The position numbers were made by a program, and so were the translations under genes. DNA of 64,000 nt. Origin: Hofstenia miamia. Its lineage: Eukaryota > Xenacoelomorpha > Acoela > Hofsteniidae. The DNA is taken from positions 1,472,712 to 1,536,711 of the forward strand of contig CABFPE010000030.1 of the NCBI GenBank assembly GCA_900660155.1. Direction: 5' to 3'. Under the pieces are notes generated by a model, which did no database searches, was not told the origin of the DNA, and saw nothing but the letters and a program-made list of their open reading frames with translations. Shown piece by piece: positions 11,052 to 23,216 of the stretch. Positions within the stretch are counted from its first letter, which is position 1; each line of letters begins with the position of its first letter.

Positions 11052-14000
11052 ATTAAATCGTCAAGTTTTTTGGAAGTATAGTACAGCCCAGTTCTACGGT
11101 TTATATGCATATTGTCAATTTCCCAATTGCGGTAATTAAGCCTTCCTGTTGCTGCAATTACATTATATACTGGTGAAAATGATTATATTCATGGCTTTAT
11201 GCGTTCAATTGGGGTTTGTTTTATATGGGATAACAAAATCTATTCAAGATTGGAGTAAAGCTTGAATTGTTTTTTATTTGGAATTAGTGATTTTACAGTG
11301 TTCGAGACGAATCGCATTGTTAGTTATTCCAAAAATTGTATTTCTATGGTTCATTTGTCTAAGGGTTCAACATGTAGGAAATGTTTTCCATTGCTCAATG
11401 AAGCTTGGCAGCAGGTAAACCTAATTCTAATATTCAGTATAATTCGGCATTGCGTGTCTCATTTTTCTATAAATTTTTAATTTGCAGATATGTAATTTTG
11501 TCAATAATTTTGTTGGCGTTTTCATAAGCCAAACAGTAAACTTAATATGCTATAATAGCGTCAACATAATAAACACACACTAAAATGTCAGTTTACGTCT
11601 GCCATCTGACATTAATTAACTGTTACACCAAGTGAATTTTAGATGTACTCATGTTATCACACGCAGTATGTACCAATTTAGAGTAATTTTTTCACATTTT
11701 TGCTAAATGAAACATCAAAATTTGGAAAACATTTTTTGTAATTCCCTAATATTGATAGAAAGTATTAAGCAACAATTTCTTGTATTTAACTAATCTACTT
11801 AAATAAAAACAATAGTATAATAAAAACGATATAAAATTCATTTAACAAATCAAAGCAATGAAATGTTGACTTATACATGAAATATCCTTTCAATGTTTTT
11901 AAACTTCAGTTAAACTTCCAAAATGCTGACAAAATGACTTGGTGTGACCAAAACCATATCTAAAAATATTTGTTTTATAGTGTGCACTAATAAGACTTAA
12001 TCAAACAGGAAAACATTAAAATATATAATTTTATTTAAATAACATTACAATAAATGCAAGCTATAAAGGCTCTAGTGTAGATTAATTGAGAAAAGAGTGT
12101 AGAAATAATGCGTTTATTAGCATAAGTAAGAACTCCGGAATTTTCGATGCAGTTATAAGTTAAAATTTAATTCCAACACTGAAATTAAAAGCTACCTTCA
12201 ATAAGTGAAAACTGTTTGATTGCAGTTGCCTCGATTAGAACTGATATTTAGAAGCACGATTCATCATACTAGTCTAAAATACAAAAATATATAAATGATA
12301 ACAAATGTTCGGAAATTTTTTGAAAGAACCAGATACAAAATAGATTTTTGTGCCATCAAATCATTTTTATATTCAAAATGCGTTAATATTCTTATGGGGT
12401 CTATAGTCTTCATTCTACATATACCACAAAATCTCTGACTATGCATGTTAAGAAAACTATAGCATTAAAACAAATTTGCGACATTGACCTTCAAATTTAC
12501 ATAAAAAGCGGCAATGTAATAAGAATTTTGAATGTTAATATTTCTGAAAAGATTGCTCGCACAGTCGTTGCAAATTCGTGGATTAACACTGCATTTAAAT
12601 TTACAAAAAAATATGCCAAGACATCTATATATTTTCATTAATAACTAGGACCATTACGGTATAATGCCGCCAAAATAAAATAAATTTAATGGCATACGAG
12701 ACGTATTAACTTAATCAATTTGTTGGTCAAAAGCATATTCTATGAACACTTTCATTACAAACAATTAGCGAAGTCAATCAATGATACATTCTGACATTTA
12801 TTTAAATATTGAAATTTTAAAAAAATTGAAAAGCAAATCGATTAATCAGTTCTCTAGCTAAACATTAAAACTTGTTTTTTCGTTTTATTAATCAAGGTAA
12901 ATATAAGATTTGAACACATCCCTCAAAAACAATTATGCAAATATTTGAACCAGGGAAATTTTAACCAAGTACTGGATACTTAACTATTGTACTTGAGCAT
13001 AAAAATAGCTTACTTGAAAATACGCAATCGCCACAAGAACTTGATATTTTAATAGGCATATCAATTTCTGGTGATTGGGTTTAGATAAGTGCGCTACAAA
13101 AATATCACTGCTTCTACATTGGCTTTACCCGCAACATCAAGCAGCATCTGAAAGGCTTTATTTTAGTAAACCAGGACTAATCTTAAGACTACCAGATTGA
13201 AATAAAATATAACTACCAAAATATCTTTTGTCTTAGCTATAACTAATAATGTTGAAGACATTATCTAGACAATGTAAATTATTCATCATGTCACTTAATA
13301 GGTTTTGCATATTTATGATAATTACTTGGCAAACAAAATAATTGGCACCCACAAAAGGCGAAGACCCTAAACGTATACTCAAATTCAGGGCACTTTTGAC
13401 TTAAAAATTGACCAAACAAGAATTTAATAAAAAAGGAAATTGACCTTAAAATCAATATTTCTACCAAATTTATTTTGCTTACCAAAGGAATTGTTCCTTA
13501 AATTAATTATTTCTTGATTACTTCAGAATCAAGTATTGTCACTATGTGCAATTCAATACTTTGATTTAATATAAATAGAAATGGTGTTTGTGAAACAGTA
13601 GCTTGCTTCACAAAAGTGAACCAAACAAATATAAAAATTGACCAATTAATCTACATTGACTTTACTCAAATCTAACCAAAGCGCATATTGATTCAGAAAA
13701 TCTATTAGAATAAAAGTTGCGATTGACATGAGTTTGAATTTTCAAGCAAAGCCGGACTTAATTTGCGAGTTTAATTTACTAGCGGATTCAAATTGACAAA
13801 TTGGATAATGTTATTCTCTAATAATTTACCTTAAAATTTTCCAATCGAACCAAAGTCAACCAACACCCTAAAAAAACAAATAAAGTCTTAGATAATATTG
13901 TATGTATAAATGAGCAATTAGAGTACCTTTCAAAACGAAACCTTAAGAAGTTTGGAGAATGTATGGCATCAAGAATCACTTAAATTATTTTAAGGAATAC

Positions 14001-14792
14001 GAAAATTAGCCTATACAGCGACAAATTAAGAGTCCACAGATGCAGCCTTAAGAAAACTTACAAGCTAAAACAAAATTGAGCATTATTAAGATTCATTACG
14101 TACTTTATATTGTTGATAGGTAGGGCAAGTTTTTTCTAAAATGAGTACTGCGTTTACTATCATTACAAAAAATTCCTAAGCATCAGTGTATTATACTATA
14201 CATTAACTTATTCAACCTATATTTTCAATTTGCAGACTAGTTACAAATGCTATGACTGAATGATTTTTAACTCTTAGTAAAACTTGCCCGACTTACTAAA
14301 TCAGAAAGAAGTTGATTTATTGTCTGCAGCCTAAAAACGTTAAGCACAAGGCACCTAAAACTGATGATAAATAATAAATTACAAAACACTAAAATTTAGC
14401 AGTATTATAATTGAAATATATAGTGGACAAAAGCGAAAAAACATTGCATTTATGGAGTTTAATCAACTTAGAAATTGAAGCGCAATGAATTTTAATTTGT
14501 CCAGTAGCTATCCTAATACACGTACGAATCACATGCAAATATGATAATTAAAGTTACACAAAGACGGAAAAATAATTAGTCAAGGTAAAAATTTATTTTA
14601 CAAAACAACTTTGTGATAGATATTTTGCAAACAACTATTTACACCTAAACGAAATTGAAAGACAAATAAATGACAAGAAAGTTTATGAAGCAATCGTCTA
14701 TAAGTCTGGATAATTCGCCACTCTAAACTTAACCTTACACCTATAAAGAGAATCATTAGTGTCTAAAACAGATATCCGAAAAACTTACAACA
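11052..14792. other. Long AT-rich stretch downstream of the hnRNP gene
   Basis: No gene or transposon is recognised. On the minus strand this is the 3' side of the hnRNP gene. A good splice donor (GTT|GTAAGT at about 14780-14790) just after its stop codon suggests the 3' UTR continues into a further exon somewhere here, but I cannot place it. Short open frames at 11262-11480, 12264-12446, 12441-12641 and 13291-13485 have no recognisable content. Confidence 0.4.
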
Positions 14793-17700
14793 TCAATAAG
14801 GTTTTCCACCTCTGCCACGACCGCGCCCTAAACAAATCATTAAAAATTCAAAGCCCAAAAATGATAGAGATCGACTAATTTTTAAATAGTATAGAATTAG
14901 TAAATTGTACGATTATTTTGCGAGATGCATATTAATGATATATTTTCTTTAGGGGTTCTCCAAAGCACAGCTTTAATATAAAAAACCCGAACGAGATAGG
15001 GTTAATTACATTACCTCTCTGTGGGCCATAGGACGAAGGCTGTTGACCATAAGAACCGGAGTAGTAATCCTGTCCGCCACCGCCATATCCAGAATTATAA
15101 CTATCATAGCCTCCTCCATATCCTTGATAGCCGTAGTTTTCATTATAACCACCAGAACCACCATAACCCTGTCCCGCATTGCCACCTGAATAGCCGCTGT
15201 TGTAATGATCACGTCCACCAGGCCGATTTCCACCTTGACGCATACCGCCAGCCCGCGGAGCATTCATTCCAGGCCCGCCAGGACCAGATCCCTTAGGCTC
15301 AGCTTTCCTCATATCAAGAGTATGATTGGTGTTACCAGGTACATTGTGTTGAGCAATAACTAGAAGACGATTTCAATAGGTATAAAGTAATAAATTAAAC
15401 TCTGAGAGCGGTGGTAAACTTACTGCAAAAAAAATCAGCATTATCTTCGTATTCGAATTCAATAAAACCAAATTTACGATTGCGCTCAGTTCCATCTTCA
15501 CGTTTCTCCTTTTTGATATCCACACTTTTAACAACAATATCAGGAAAAGCTTGTATATATTGTCTGATATCGTCTTCCTTTAAACTAGGTTGAATCCCGC
15601 CAACAAATACTTTCTGTGTGCGAGTGTGATTAACAGGATTGCTCTAAACAATAAAATTAACGCCATGAAACAAATTCAGAAGCTAAACTACAAGTGAAAC
15701 ATAAAAAATAGTCCATAATTTACTTACATCACGAGGAACAGCTCGACGAATATCAAGTTTTCTTCCTTCAATTACAATGCCTTCATTTCTGGATTGCTTC
15801 ATAACATCACGAACAGATTGATGTTTAGCAAATGTAACAAAACCAAATCCCTTGGGTTGTTTGCTGTTACTAAACAAAATAAAAATGAATAGCACGAAAT
15901 TAAATCTTTAGAGAAAAAAATTGGTTAACAAGGATTGATCAAAATAGTGTAGAAATCAAGCGAAAAGTGATTTTTTATGAATATGATTAATCGGAAAATG
16001 CTTTTATTATAACCGGCGAGGTAACCATCTTTACGGATTTAAAACGAAATATACTACTCGATATTAATGTCCCCAAATTAGTGTCTTTTCAAAGTGGGGA
16101 AACGTGGAACGAAAAACAACAATACAAGCGATATTCAGATCGAATTAGAATGAAACTATTTTACGCATATACACGGTTGATAACACAATAAAACCTGCAT
16201 TTCGCCCGAGGTTTTAATATTTTAATGCAGCAGAATTTTGTGACAAAACTAAATTTGCCTCGCAACAGATTGTCAAGGTTTTTGCGGAAATTTGTTGTCA
16301 ATGATATTTCATAGAGGAAGAAACTTGATATATATCAAAAAATAATTTGATGCATCATCTTTTAGATAATTCCGAAGCTTTTAGTTTGAAGACAATCTAT
16401 CCTGATTTTTTGAATCAGCGCACTTTTTTAAGTCCAAATCAGTGCAATTGACGGCATTTGCCACTTTAATGGTTTTGAATCTTGCAGTTCTCAGGACTTC
16501 CTTTCACTATTACCGATTGACATGAATGCTTGTGGGATTTGTGGATCCTGCATCTCCATGATCACCAAGTCGTAAGTAGTTAGAATTATTCCGATCCATA
16601 TTTTAAATTATACAATTATACCCCCTTTATAACTATGTACCTATATGTTTTAATCAATTTTTATCAAAGCAACTTTTTTATTGCAACTGCCCCAAGAATT
16701 TCTGCAGCCACTTTAAAACAATCTAACTAATATGCACATTAGGATTGAGAGGAATTTGGTTATATTATATGAAATGATCATCCGGAATAATTCTAACTAC
16801 TTGATTTATATTACAATTCTTTAAAGGAATCCATATGGGAAACCCATTATTAAAGTAATATCTTTTATCATCAAATGACGATAATGATGTTTTTCCTGTG
16901 CTGATTAAACACCCATTTTATTTGTTCTTAGACAATTTTTATAATCTTGAAAAGTTAATTTTCTTTTTCAACTTTTGTCATTCCTTACAAAGTGTTTTTA
17001 CTTTTATCGTTAACTTTATATGAATACATTTTCCTCTTCAAAGCAACAAACTCATTTAAATAAATATTTTCAGGAGTTTCAATCTTAAAATAACCAGGAA
17101 TTTTTAATAATCTTTCATTGAATAATTCATGATTATCAAAATTACTAAAATCAAATAATTGATAATCTGTATTTAAAATGTTTAAATGATTAATTAATGA
17201 ATAGAACTAACGCATCAACTGATTACTTTAATCTATCAAAAACGGTTTATCAATATATTTCAAAAGACAAGAAAGAATATATAAATGCAATGCAGCAATT
17301 TGCTCAAACCTATAGACTAGATTTCTCCCATGGAGATGAATTTGGACACAACAATGGAAGACAGAAGAAGCCACCCAACATAATATATTATTTTTGGATA
17401 TGTTGAAGGGTGAGTAATTATTAAAGCTCAAAGAGCTTACAAATAATAAGATTTCTTCACTAAAAAGAATGCTCTATCAAAAAGGTATTTACCTTTCATT
17501 CGCATCATGTATTGCAATAAAAGATTTTACAAATTAACCTATAAACTCAAATCTACCTATCCGATTTTTCAAAATGCATATTTCACGATTTGAAAATTAT
17601 TATGATCAAAGATAATTCTCGGCATTTATATATTTTTCACAGCATGGAGAATCCTATTTTTAAACTATACCCTTTTGCATTAACTTATAATTTGTAAAAA

Positions 17701-20700
17701 TATAGTTATATACTTATTATATTGCTTATTTAGATTTATTTATTGTTAAGCGAATATAATTTATGATTTTCTAAATAAATAGTTAATGAGTGAAATAGTT
17801 AAAACACTGAAATTAAAGTGGCTGCAGGAAATTCTTGGGGCGGTTAAAAAAGCTGCTTTGATAAAAACATAGGTACATAGTAAAAAGGGTGTATAATTGT
17901 AAAATTTAAAATATGGCATATATATGGATCCGGAATAATTCGAACTACTGTCGTAAATCTTAGCTGGAACTTTATAGACCCTGCGAATAGTCACTCAAAA
18001 TATTGAAGCAAAATGGAGCTCTACCAAGATAAGGATGAAGGCGATTAAAGGAACAAATGGCATTCCCCATGAAATTAGCAGTTTGTGGCAAACGTGGTTT
18101 TAGATTAGATGTATCCTGATATTGCCACAGTCGAATTTCTTGAGCCTTTAACCTTCCAAGCTGCAAATGATCTTGTAGAATACAGAGCAGCTAGTCAATC
18201 ATCATAGAGACACAACGTGTGTGCTAGTCAATATTGAATTTTACAAAAAAGACAAAGGAATTAAAATGGATTGTGTGAAGTGGCAAAGCTAGTTTATATG
18301 GATAAGATTTCTATGACAAGGTTAGGGTCATTAAAGGAAGAGAGTCTGTGCTGTGAAATTTTTTTATAAAACAAACGTTGGCATAATTGATTGGTGTTGA
18401 AGACCACTGACACCTTAATTTTCAATAGAATGGAGATTAAGGAATAATAAAACAACCAATCTTAGTTGGATAACAAATTTCCTGTTGCGTGAATGGGAAG
18501 GAATGGATGACGGCGTTATTTTACTAATGGAGAGTCATCTAAAATGACGTCATCAAATAATAATTGAATCCCTTACTCAAAATCAAATTTTTTGCAAAAA
18601 AATTAATCAATATGATGAAATTCAATTTTAGGATTACGGTTAGATTTTAATTAACGACACTTAATGACGGCACTTGAACTTGGTCCCCTAAAGTAAAATA
18701 AAGCTCAAATATATTCCGCTTTGGGTTTCGTTTTCGAAAACATTCATGAATTTTGAGTTTTATATAGATAGACTGGAGTCAACATACTTTCATAATTGTA
18801 GATCAACGGGCTCTGACTTCCCAAAGCCGAAATGTTTAGGTTTAGGGCAGGAAATTCGGTTCGGTTGCGGTTATTTGGGTTCGGATTATTGGTTAATTCG
18901 GTTCTAAGTCTGATTTTCAAAATTTTCACACTAGTTTAGTTGCACATTGCACGTATATACATACAAATAAATATTTACCGAATGTTTGACGCTTTGAGAG
19001 AGAGGCCAGTCAAATTGGTTTTCCAAGTTTTTGGTAGAATATAAAAATGGCAGAAGAACCGAAATGCGGAAGTGCATACGATGTGATACACTAATAAAAA
19101 TTGCTAAATCTTCAACAATGGCGAAGCATACCGCCATGTGTGAACTCAAAGCACGTAAGCCTGAAAATCAGCAAGTAATCCCTTTCAAAAAAACGAAACC
19201 GAATGAAGCAAGTCAAGTTGCAGGACTTGTATATGAGGATAGCATCCCAATTACCAAAGTCGCAACATCGTGCACACTACAATCTTGGTTTACCAAAATG
19301 AATTTCTCAAAAGTCACGTACGAATCGATAAACGAGACTTTGGAGGCTGAGTATCATGTTAAGGTAGCTGATATCAAAGAGAAGATCTCCAAAGAGACAA
19401 AAAGCAACTATTGTGTTTATCGTTTGACAAGTGGTCTTCCGTGGAAAATAAAAAGTTCATTGGAGTCTATATATATGTGAATGGAGAAAGCATGTTTGGG
19501 ATTGCTTAACTACAAAGTTTCCGGTTATCGGTTCCTAATTCGGCTGGCGGTTACGGTTCCATGAAAAGTCGGTTAACCGAATTCCCTGGTTTAGGGCTTA
19601 GGTCTAAATAATATTCAACATTTAGTTTTTAAGTTTGTGTTCCAGATGACGTCATATAAAGTATTGCGTAAAAACATTTATATATCAGATTCAGCTGATC
19701 TGCAATAAAGCCCAAATATCATTTAGCAGTTATCTTTCTTAAATACAACGATCTACAAATTATTATACAAAGCTATTGGTTTATATTAGGTAAGAGGTTC
19801 ATTCCGATGCTGTTGATTATAAGATACTTCGCATTTGTTTCGGAATAATGTCAATATAAAGTGATCTTGCTATTGAGCTTGAAATATCTAAGCTGTTTTC
19901 ACAAGCAGATCAACTTTTTTTCGCAATTTACTTGCCTCTCATTGGATGAAGTATTAGCACTGTGATCTCGACCCATGTTCACTCAAATGCTTAAAGAACC
20001 TAGAATCTTCAATGTGCTAAACAGTCTTGCGTACATCATCAATTCGTCTCTCTCCAGTGGAATATATCCTAAAGCGGCTAAGCAGGCTTTGGTTAAACCC
20101 CTACTGAAAAAGTCATCTGCTCCATAATTTTTTATATCTAATTTATATTGTGGGCAAGTTTATTGAATTTGTTTATCGAAACAATTTGCGGTCTGAGTTT
20201 CAATATGCGCACCTGAAACTGTTTTGATCCGCGTTTTTGACGATATGTTGAATGCACTTGATAATGGGAAAGCTGTCATCTTTATCATGATTGATCAAAC
20301 TGCAGCATTTGATACTGTCGATTATGACATAATGCTAAAAATTCTGCAAAGAATCGGATTTCGTGGGAAAGCATCTTATTTCCATGAACGCTGTCAAATA
20401 ATAGACACAAAGGCGTGCCTATCCAGGTGAATTCAGGCGTACCACAGGGGTCTTTGCCGGGCCCAATTTTGTGCACATTATATAATGTTTCTTGGGGAGT
20501 CGTATATCAGTTTATGCAGACGATTTACAATGCTATAGATTCTTCATCATTGAGGGTGAAGTTTTGGCAGACCTGGTAATGAATTCTTATGCGTTGGTGG
20601 ATGTGCATAATAGGTACTTGCATTTATTCTACTTGCGGATGAACGAGACTGAAGTATTGGTTATTAAATTTGATAGGACGCTAAAATCCATTAACACTGC

Positions 20701-21623
20701 TTTGTCTAGGTCTCTGTTAAAGTCTTCGACGTCCTAGTGTTACAAACCTTGGTTGTTTGATGAACGAATCTCTCAAATTGAAACAACAAAGAAGTTATCC
20801 CAGCTTATGCGCCAATTACTTTCTTTTGGATTTTTTTTAGTATCCTATATGGTCTTTCCGACTATCTGATAAAACTGAAATTAGTGCAAAACGACTGCGC
20901 TCGTGTTATTTTGTTAGCTTCGAAGTGTATGCATGGGCTGGCTCCTACCTATCTCTGATTTATTGTCGCATACATATCACTTGTCGATCTAGCATAGGTC
21001 GAATGACCTGTTTCTTCCTACTGTACCAAGAATACACACTTCCTATGAGAACGTTCTTTCTGTTTTGCCGCGCCCACCATCTTCTAAGGCATTCCTCACC
21101 TTCGTTGCTGTAATAATTTTGTTAACTTTAAATGCGGATTAAAGGCTCATCTTTACGACCAGCTTCAAATGTATATTGTAGCGCATTAGAATACTTTATG
21201 TAAATTTTTGCACTCTATATATAATATATTATTATTATTTTTATTATTATTACAATTTTATGACGACTTTCCGAATGCTGAACAATTTAAGCTACCCTTT
21301 TACATAGCTGTTAAGATTCTAGCTAATACATTCTATCACCAGATAAATACTTATTGAGCTTAATAATGATGTTGTAAATATGTAATTCAAAATCTTACTC
21401 TCGCATTGCAACACAATCGGTAATTTCTCCAAATTTGGCGAAGGCTTCACGCAATTCATTTTCTGTAGCGGATTTAGGGAGTGCACCAACAAAGAGCTTG
21501 GTTAATTTGTCTCCACAAGCATTAATAATGTCAATAACCCACTAAATATTTATATAAACATCAATATTGCTTATTCAAACTTACTTGTTCAAATTGCTGG
21601 TCGTGATCTTCATTTACTGCCAT
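14793..21623 (-). CDS. hnRNP A/B-type RNA-binding protein, two RRMs plus Gly-rich tail (six coding exons)
   Basis: Coding exons on the minus strand: 21585-21623, 21399-21541, 15728-15869, 15424-15643, 15015-15359 and 14793-14827. All introns are GT-AG, phases agree, and the joined frame is 924 nt (307 residues plus stop). RRM1 has RNP2 KLFVGAL (28-34) and RNP1 KGFGFVTF (67-74); RRM2 has RNP2 KVFVGGI (119-125) and RNP1 RKFGFIEF (164-171). Residues 205-307 are rich in Gly, Tyr and Ser and end in an RGRGRGRGGKPY RGG-type tail. Proteins of this layout bind nascent and mature RNA in nucleus and cytoplasm and act in splicing, export and translational control. The closest remembered relatives are Drosophila Hrb27C (Hrp48) and related hnRNP A/B or DAZAP1-like proteins; the exact orthologue is uncertain. 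The start ATG is the first in a 13-codon exon, after a possible 5' UTR acceptor (ATTATCACAG). Intron 2 (5.5 kb) is full of mobile DNA. The coding exons show no damage. Confidence 0.9.
16571..17953 (-). mobile_element. Virus-like DNA polymerase B fossil between inverted repeats
   Basis: Arms of about 145 bp at 16571-16716 and 17812-17953 are inverted copies of each other (for example CCCCAAGAATTTC next to TGCAGCCACTTTAA in both), roughly 80 percent alike by eye. Between them, on the minus strand at about 16800-17190, lie residues resembling the C-terminal part of a protein-primed family B DNA polymerase of Polinton/adintovirus type (KIPGYFKIE, EFVALKRKMYSY, FDDKRYYFNNGFPYG). The copy is small, broken and old. 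It sits in intron 2 of the hnRNP gene. The family call rests on remembered motif order only. Confidence 0.45.
17954..18847. other. Intron sequence, nothing recognised
   Basis: This is intronic to the hnRNP gene. There are short open frames only, without known domains; no repeat boundary was found apart from the flanking elements. Confidence 0.4.
18848..19588 (+). mobile_element. Short hAT element carrying only a BED-finger frame
   Basis: The ends are inverted: the left starts CAGGAAATTCGGTT and the right, read inward, starts CAGGGAATTCGGTTAACCG. Both sides are flanked by the identical 8 bp GTTTAGGG (18840-18847 and 19589-19596), the target-site duplication length of hAT elements. GGTTCGG-type and related motifs recur inside both ends, as hAT subterminal binding sites do. 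The 741-bp element contains one frame (19031-19480) and no transposase catalytic domain, so it is non-autonomous. The perfect duplication suggests a fairly recent insertion into intron 2 of the hnRNP gene. Confidence 0.85.
19031..19480 (+). CDS. BED-type zinc-finger protein fragment of hAT transposase
   Basis: This 149-codon frame lies inside the 741-bp hAT element. Near the N-terminus is a BED-like finger: CIRCDTLIKIAKSSTMAKH followed by TAMC, that is C-x2-C, then H-x3-C. The remainder (about 110 residues) resembles the linker and start of hAT proteins, but the DDE/RNase H fold and dimerisation region are absent. If made, it could bind the element ends without cutting, which is the property expected of a repressor of transposition; that is inference. 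The first codons may be too early: the methionine before RKCIRC is an equally good start. Confidence 0.55.
   Translation: MVEYKNGRRTEMRKCIRCDTLIKIAKSSTMAKHTAMCELKARKPENQQVIPFKKTKPNEASQVAGLVYEDSIPITKVATSCTLQSWFTKMNFSKVTYESINETLEAEYHVKVADIKEKISKETKSNYCVYRLTSGLPWKIKSSLESIYM
19589..19979. other. Intron sequence, nothing recognised
   Basis: Between the hAT element and the LINE fragment I see no coding region or repeat. Confidence 0.4.
19980..21250 (+). mobile_element. CR1/L2-like LINE reverse transcriptase fragment
   Basis: The reading starts with a finger region (INSSLSSGIYPKAAKQALV, LLKKSSAP, about 20035-20125), then ALDNGKAVIFIMIDQTAAFD (motif A, D of the active site, about 20250-20320), SGVPQGS (motif B, about 20432) and a thumb/C-terminal part (HGLAPTYLS, about 20930). 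It ends in a TTA-rich tail at about 21225-21250. Several frameshifts and stops break it, and the 5' part (ORF1 and endonuclease) is missing, as is usual for a truncated insertion. It lies inside intron 2 of the hnRNP gene, opposite to the gene's direction. Confidence 0.8.
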
Positions 21624-22139
21624 TTCAAGTATCTCCTGTGATAATTATAAAACAAAGAATCAATGACTAAGATAACGCACTGGTTAATTTTTTCTTAAAA
21701 ACATTAAAAAAAATTAAGACTTAAATGACGCAAAAATTTTATCAATAAAAAATAAATTTAAGTTCTAAAACAATTTTTTATTTTCTACAAATCAAGTTAC
21801 TGATATTTTTGACGAAATGTTTCAATGGCAATTATCCTTATCCTTACCTTAGCTAGTAACTATTAAATAGCCATTCTTAATAATTTTTAAGCTGTTTAAA
21901 ATTTTTTTTGTATAAAAGAAAATGAAAACGGAGGAACGCAAAAGTAGGGTGTGGATGGATTGAAGACGATTGTTTATACGCTGATATTTCAAATTTTGTT
22001 AATTAGATAAAAAACATCTAAAATGTCAGACTGCTAAACCGTTATTAAACAAATTTAATGGCATTATACATTGCAACTAAGAAACAAAACTCAATGAAAA
22101 AAATGTTAAATTGCATAAAACAATAAGATAAGAACTGAG
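21624..22139. promoter_or_regulatory. Upstream side of the hnRNP gene
   Basis: On the minus strand this is 5' of the start codon. A pyrimidine/AG acceptor-like site (TTATCACAG) ends about 16 nt before the ATG, so a 5' UTR intron and a further noncoding exon are likely upstream. No TATA box or CpG-rich promoter could be identified with confidence. Confidence 0.3.
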
Positions 22140-22712
22140 AGTGAAGGAAAGACAGCATATCAGAGTAAGATGGAATTAGAGACAAACAAGGCGTAGGAAG
22201 AAGGTGAAGCATGGAGAATACTGGGGGAACCCAGAAAATTGTGACAGAGAAGAGAGCAACAAGTGGTTAAAGAAGGCAGGACTAAAAAGAGAAAACAGAA
22301 GTACTGATAATGGCAGCACAGGAGCAAGCAATAAGGACAAACTTTGGTGAAGAAGCATATAGGCAGAAGAGTAGAAGTAAGCGATAAGTGTACGATATGC
22401 AATGTAGGAAACAAGGAGAAAGAGAAGATAAACAAGTACAGAGAGTAACAGAGCAAATAGAAAGGCTGTGGAAGTTAAAGAAGGTTGAAGTAGTCCCAGT
22501 AGTTGTAGGAGCACAAAGAACAGTGAGTAAGAAGCATAAGAGATAATTGGAGGAGTTGGGAGTACCAAAGTGGGGAGGAGCAGTAGCACAGAAGCAGCAT
22601 TGTTAGGAACAGCTAGAGTCCTGAGGAAAGCTCTCAGACTCACTGGGAACTGGTGAGTTCTCCGTGCTGAAAGGGATACCAGTATGAAGCTGTGAAAAAG
22701 TAATAATAATAC
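22140..22712 (+). mobile_element. LINE 3' fragment, TE-AAQ/LLGTARVLRKAL family, internally deleted
   Basis: Readable pieces on the plus strand in shifting frames include EVLIMAAQEQAIRTNF (about 22300), RLWKLKKVEVVPVVVG (about 22465) and ALLGTARVLRKALRL (about 22597). These belong to the C-terminal part of a non-LTR element common in aquatic invertebrates. The region that normally links the first and second piece is missing. The copy ends with AGCTGTGAAAAAGTAATAAT, a short AAT-type tail. The same family recurs at 23111, 23441, 24247, 25105 and, inverted, 33224. Confidence 0.7.
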
Positions 22713-23109
22713 CTAATTACATATTTGCACCTAAAATTATCGCTAGAAGTACCAAATGAGTCAAATTGACTCAAATTAAAATTTTGTTTACTTGCATATG
22801 CATTCTTTAAAAACAACAGCAGTTATATACACCTCCAAAAATATTGATAGTCTATTTGAATTTTCATAAGTAAAATTTTTTTTCATTCTTTTATATAATT
22901 TATTAATTGAAATGCTACATTTAAAATGAATCTCAAGGAGTAAAGGTATTTCTAGTGTTATTCTGTTAACGAATTGTATTAATTTAAAAGTAAACATATG
23001 TTTACCGTAAATCCTCGTGTTTAAGCCAAACCTGTGAACCTAAATCTTAGTTTAAAGGTATGTGGTGCGGTTTATACACACAGTCAAAAAATTTTATCTG
23101 TAAATTTCT
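22713..23109. other. AT-rich spacer before an assembly join
   Basis: No coding region is recognised. The stretch ends at a single undetermined base at 23110. Confidence 0.45.
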
Positions 23110-23110
23110 N

Positions 23111-23216
23111 ACAGCTAGAGTCCTGAGGAAAGCTCTCAGACTCCCTCGGAACTGGTGAGTTCCCCGAGCTGAGAGGGAACCAGCATGAAGCTGTGAGAAG
23201 GAATAATAATAATAAT
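23111..23216 (+). mobile_element. 3' end fragment of the LLGTARVLRKAL LINE family
   Basis: ACAGCTAGAGTCCTGAGGAA and the following bases match the 3' end of the copies at 22610 and 24136, ending in an (AAT)n tail. It starts abruptly after the single N at 23110, so its 5' part was lost at a contig edge. Confidence 0.7.

Noticed and set aside
15006-15296. Alternative frames over the hnRNP exon 5
   Set aside because: Shadows of the Gly/Tyr-rich tail, which is the frame continuous through the splice sites.
17197-17406. 69-codon frame with protein-like composition
   Set aside because: No recognisable domain, lies in the hnRNP intron between inverted arms, and does not connect to any splice-consistent model.
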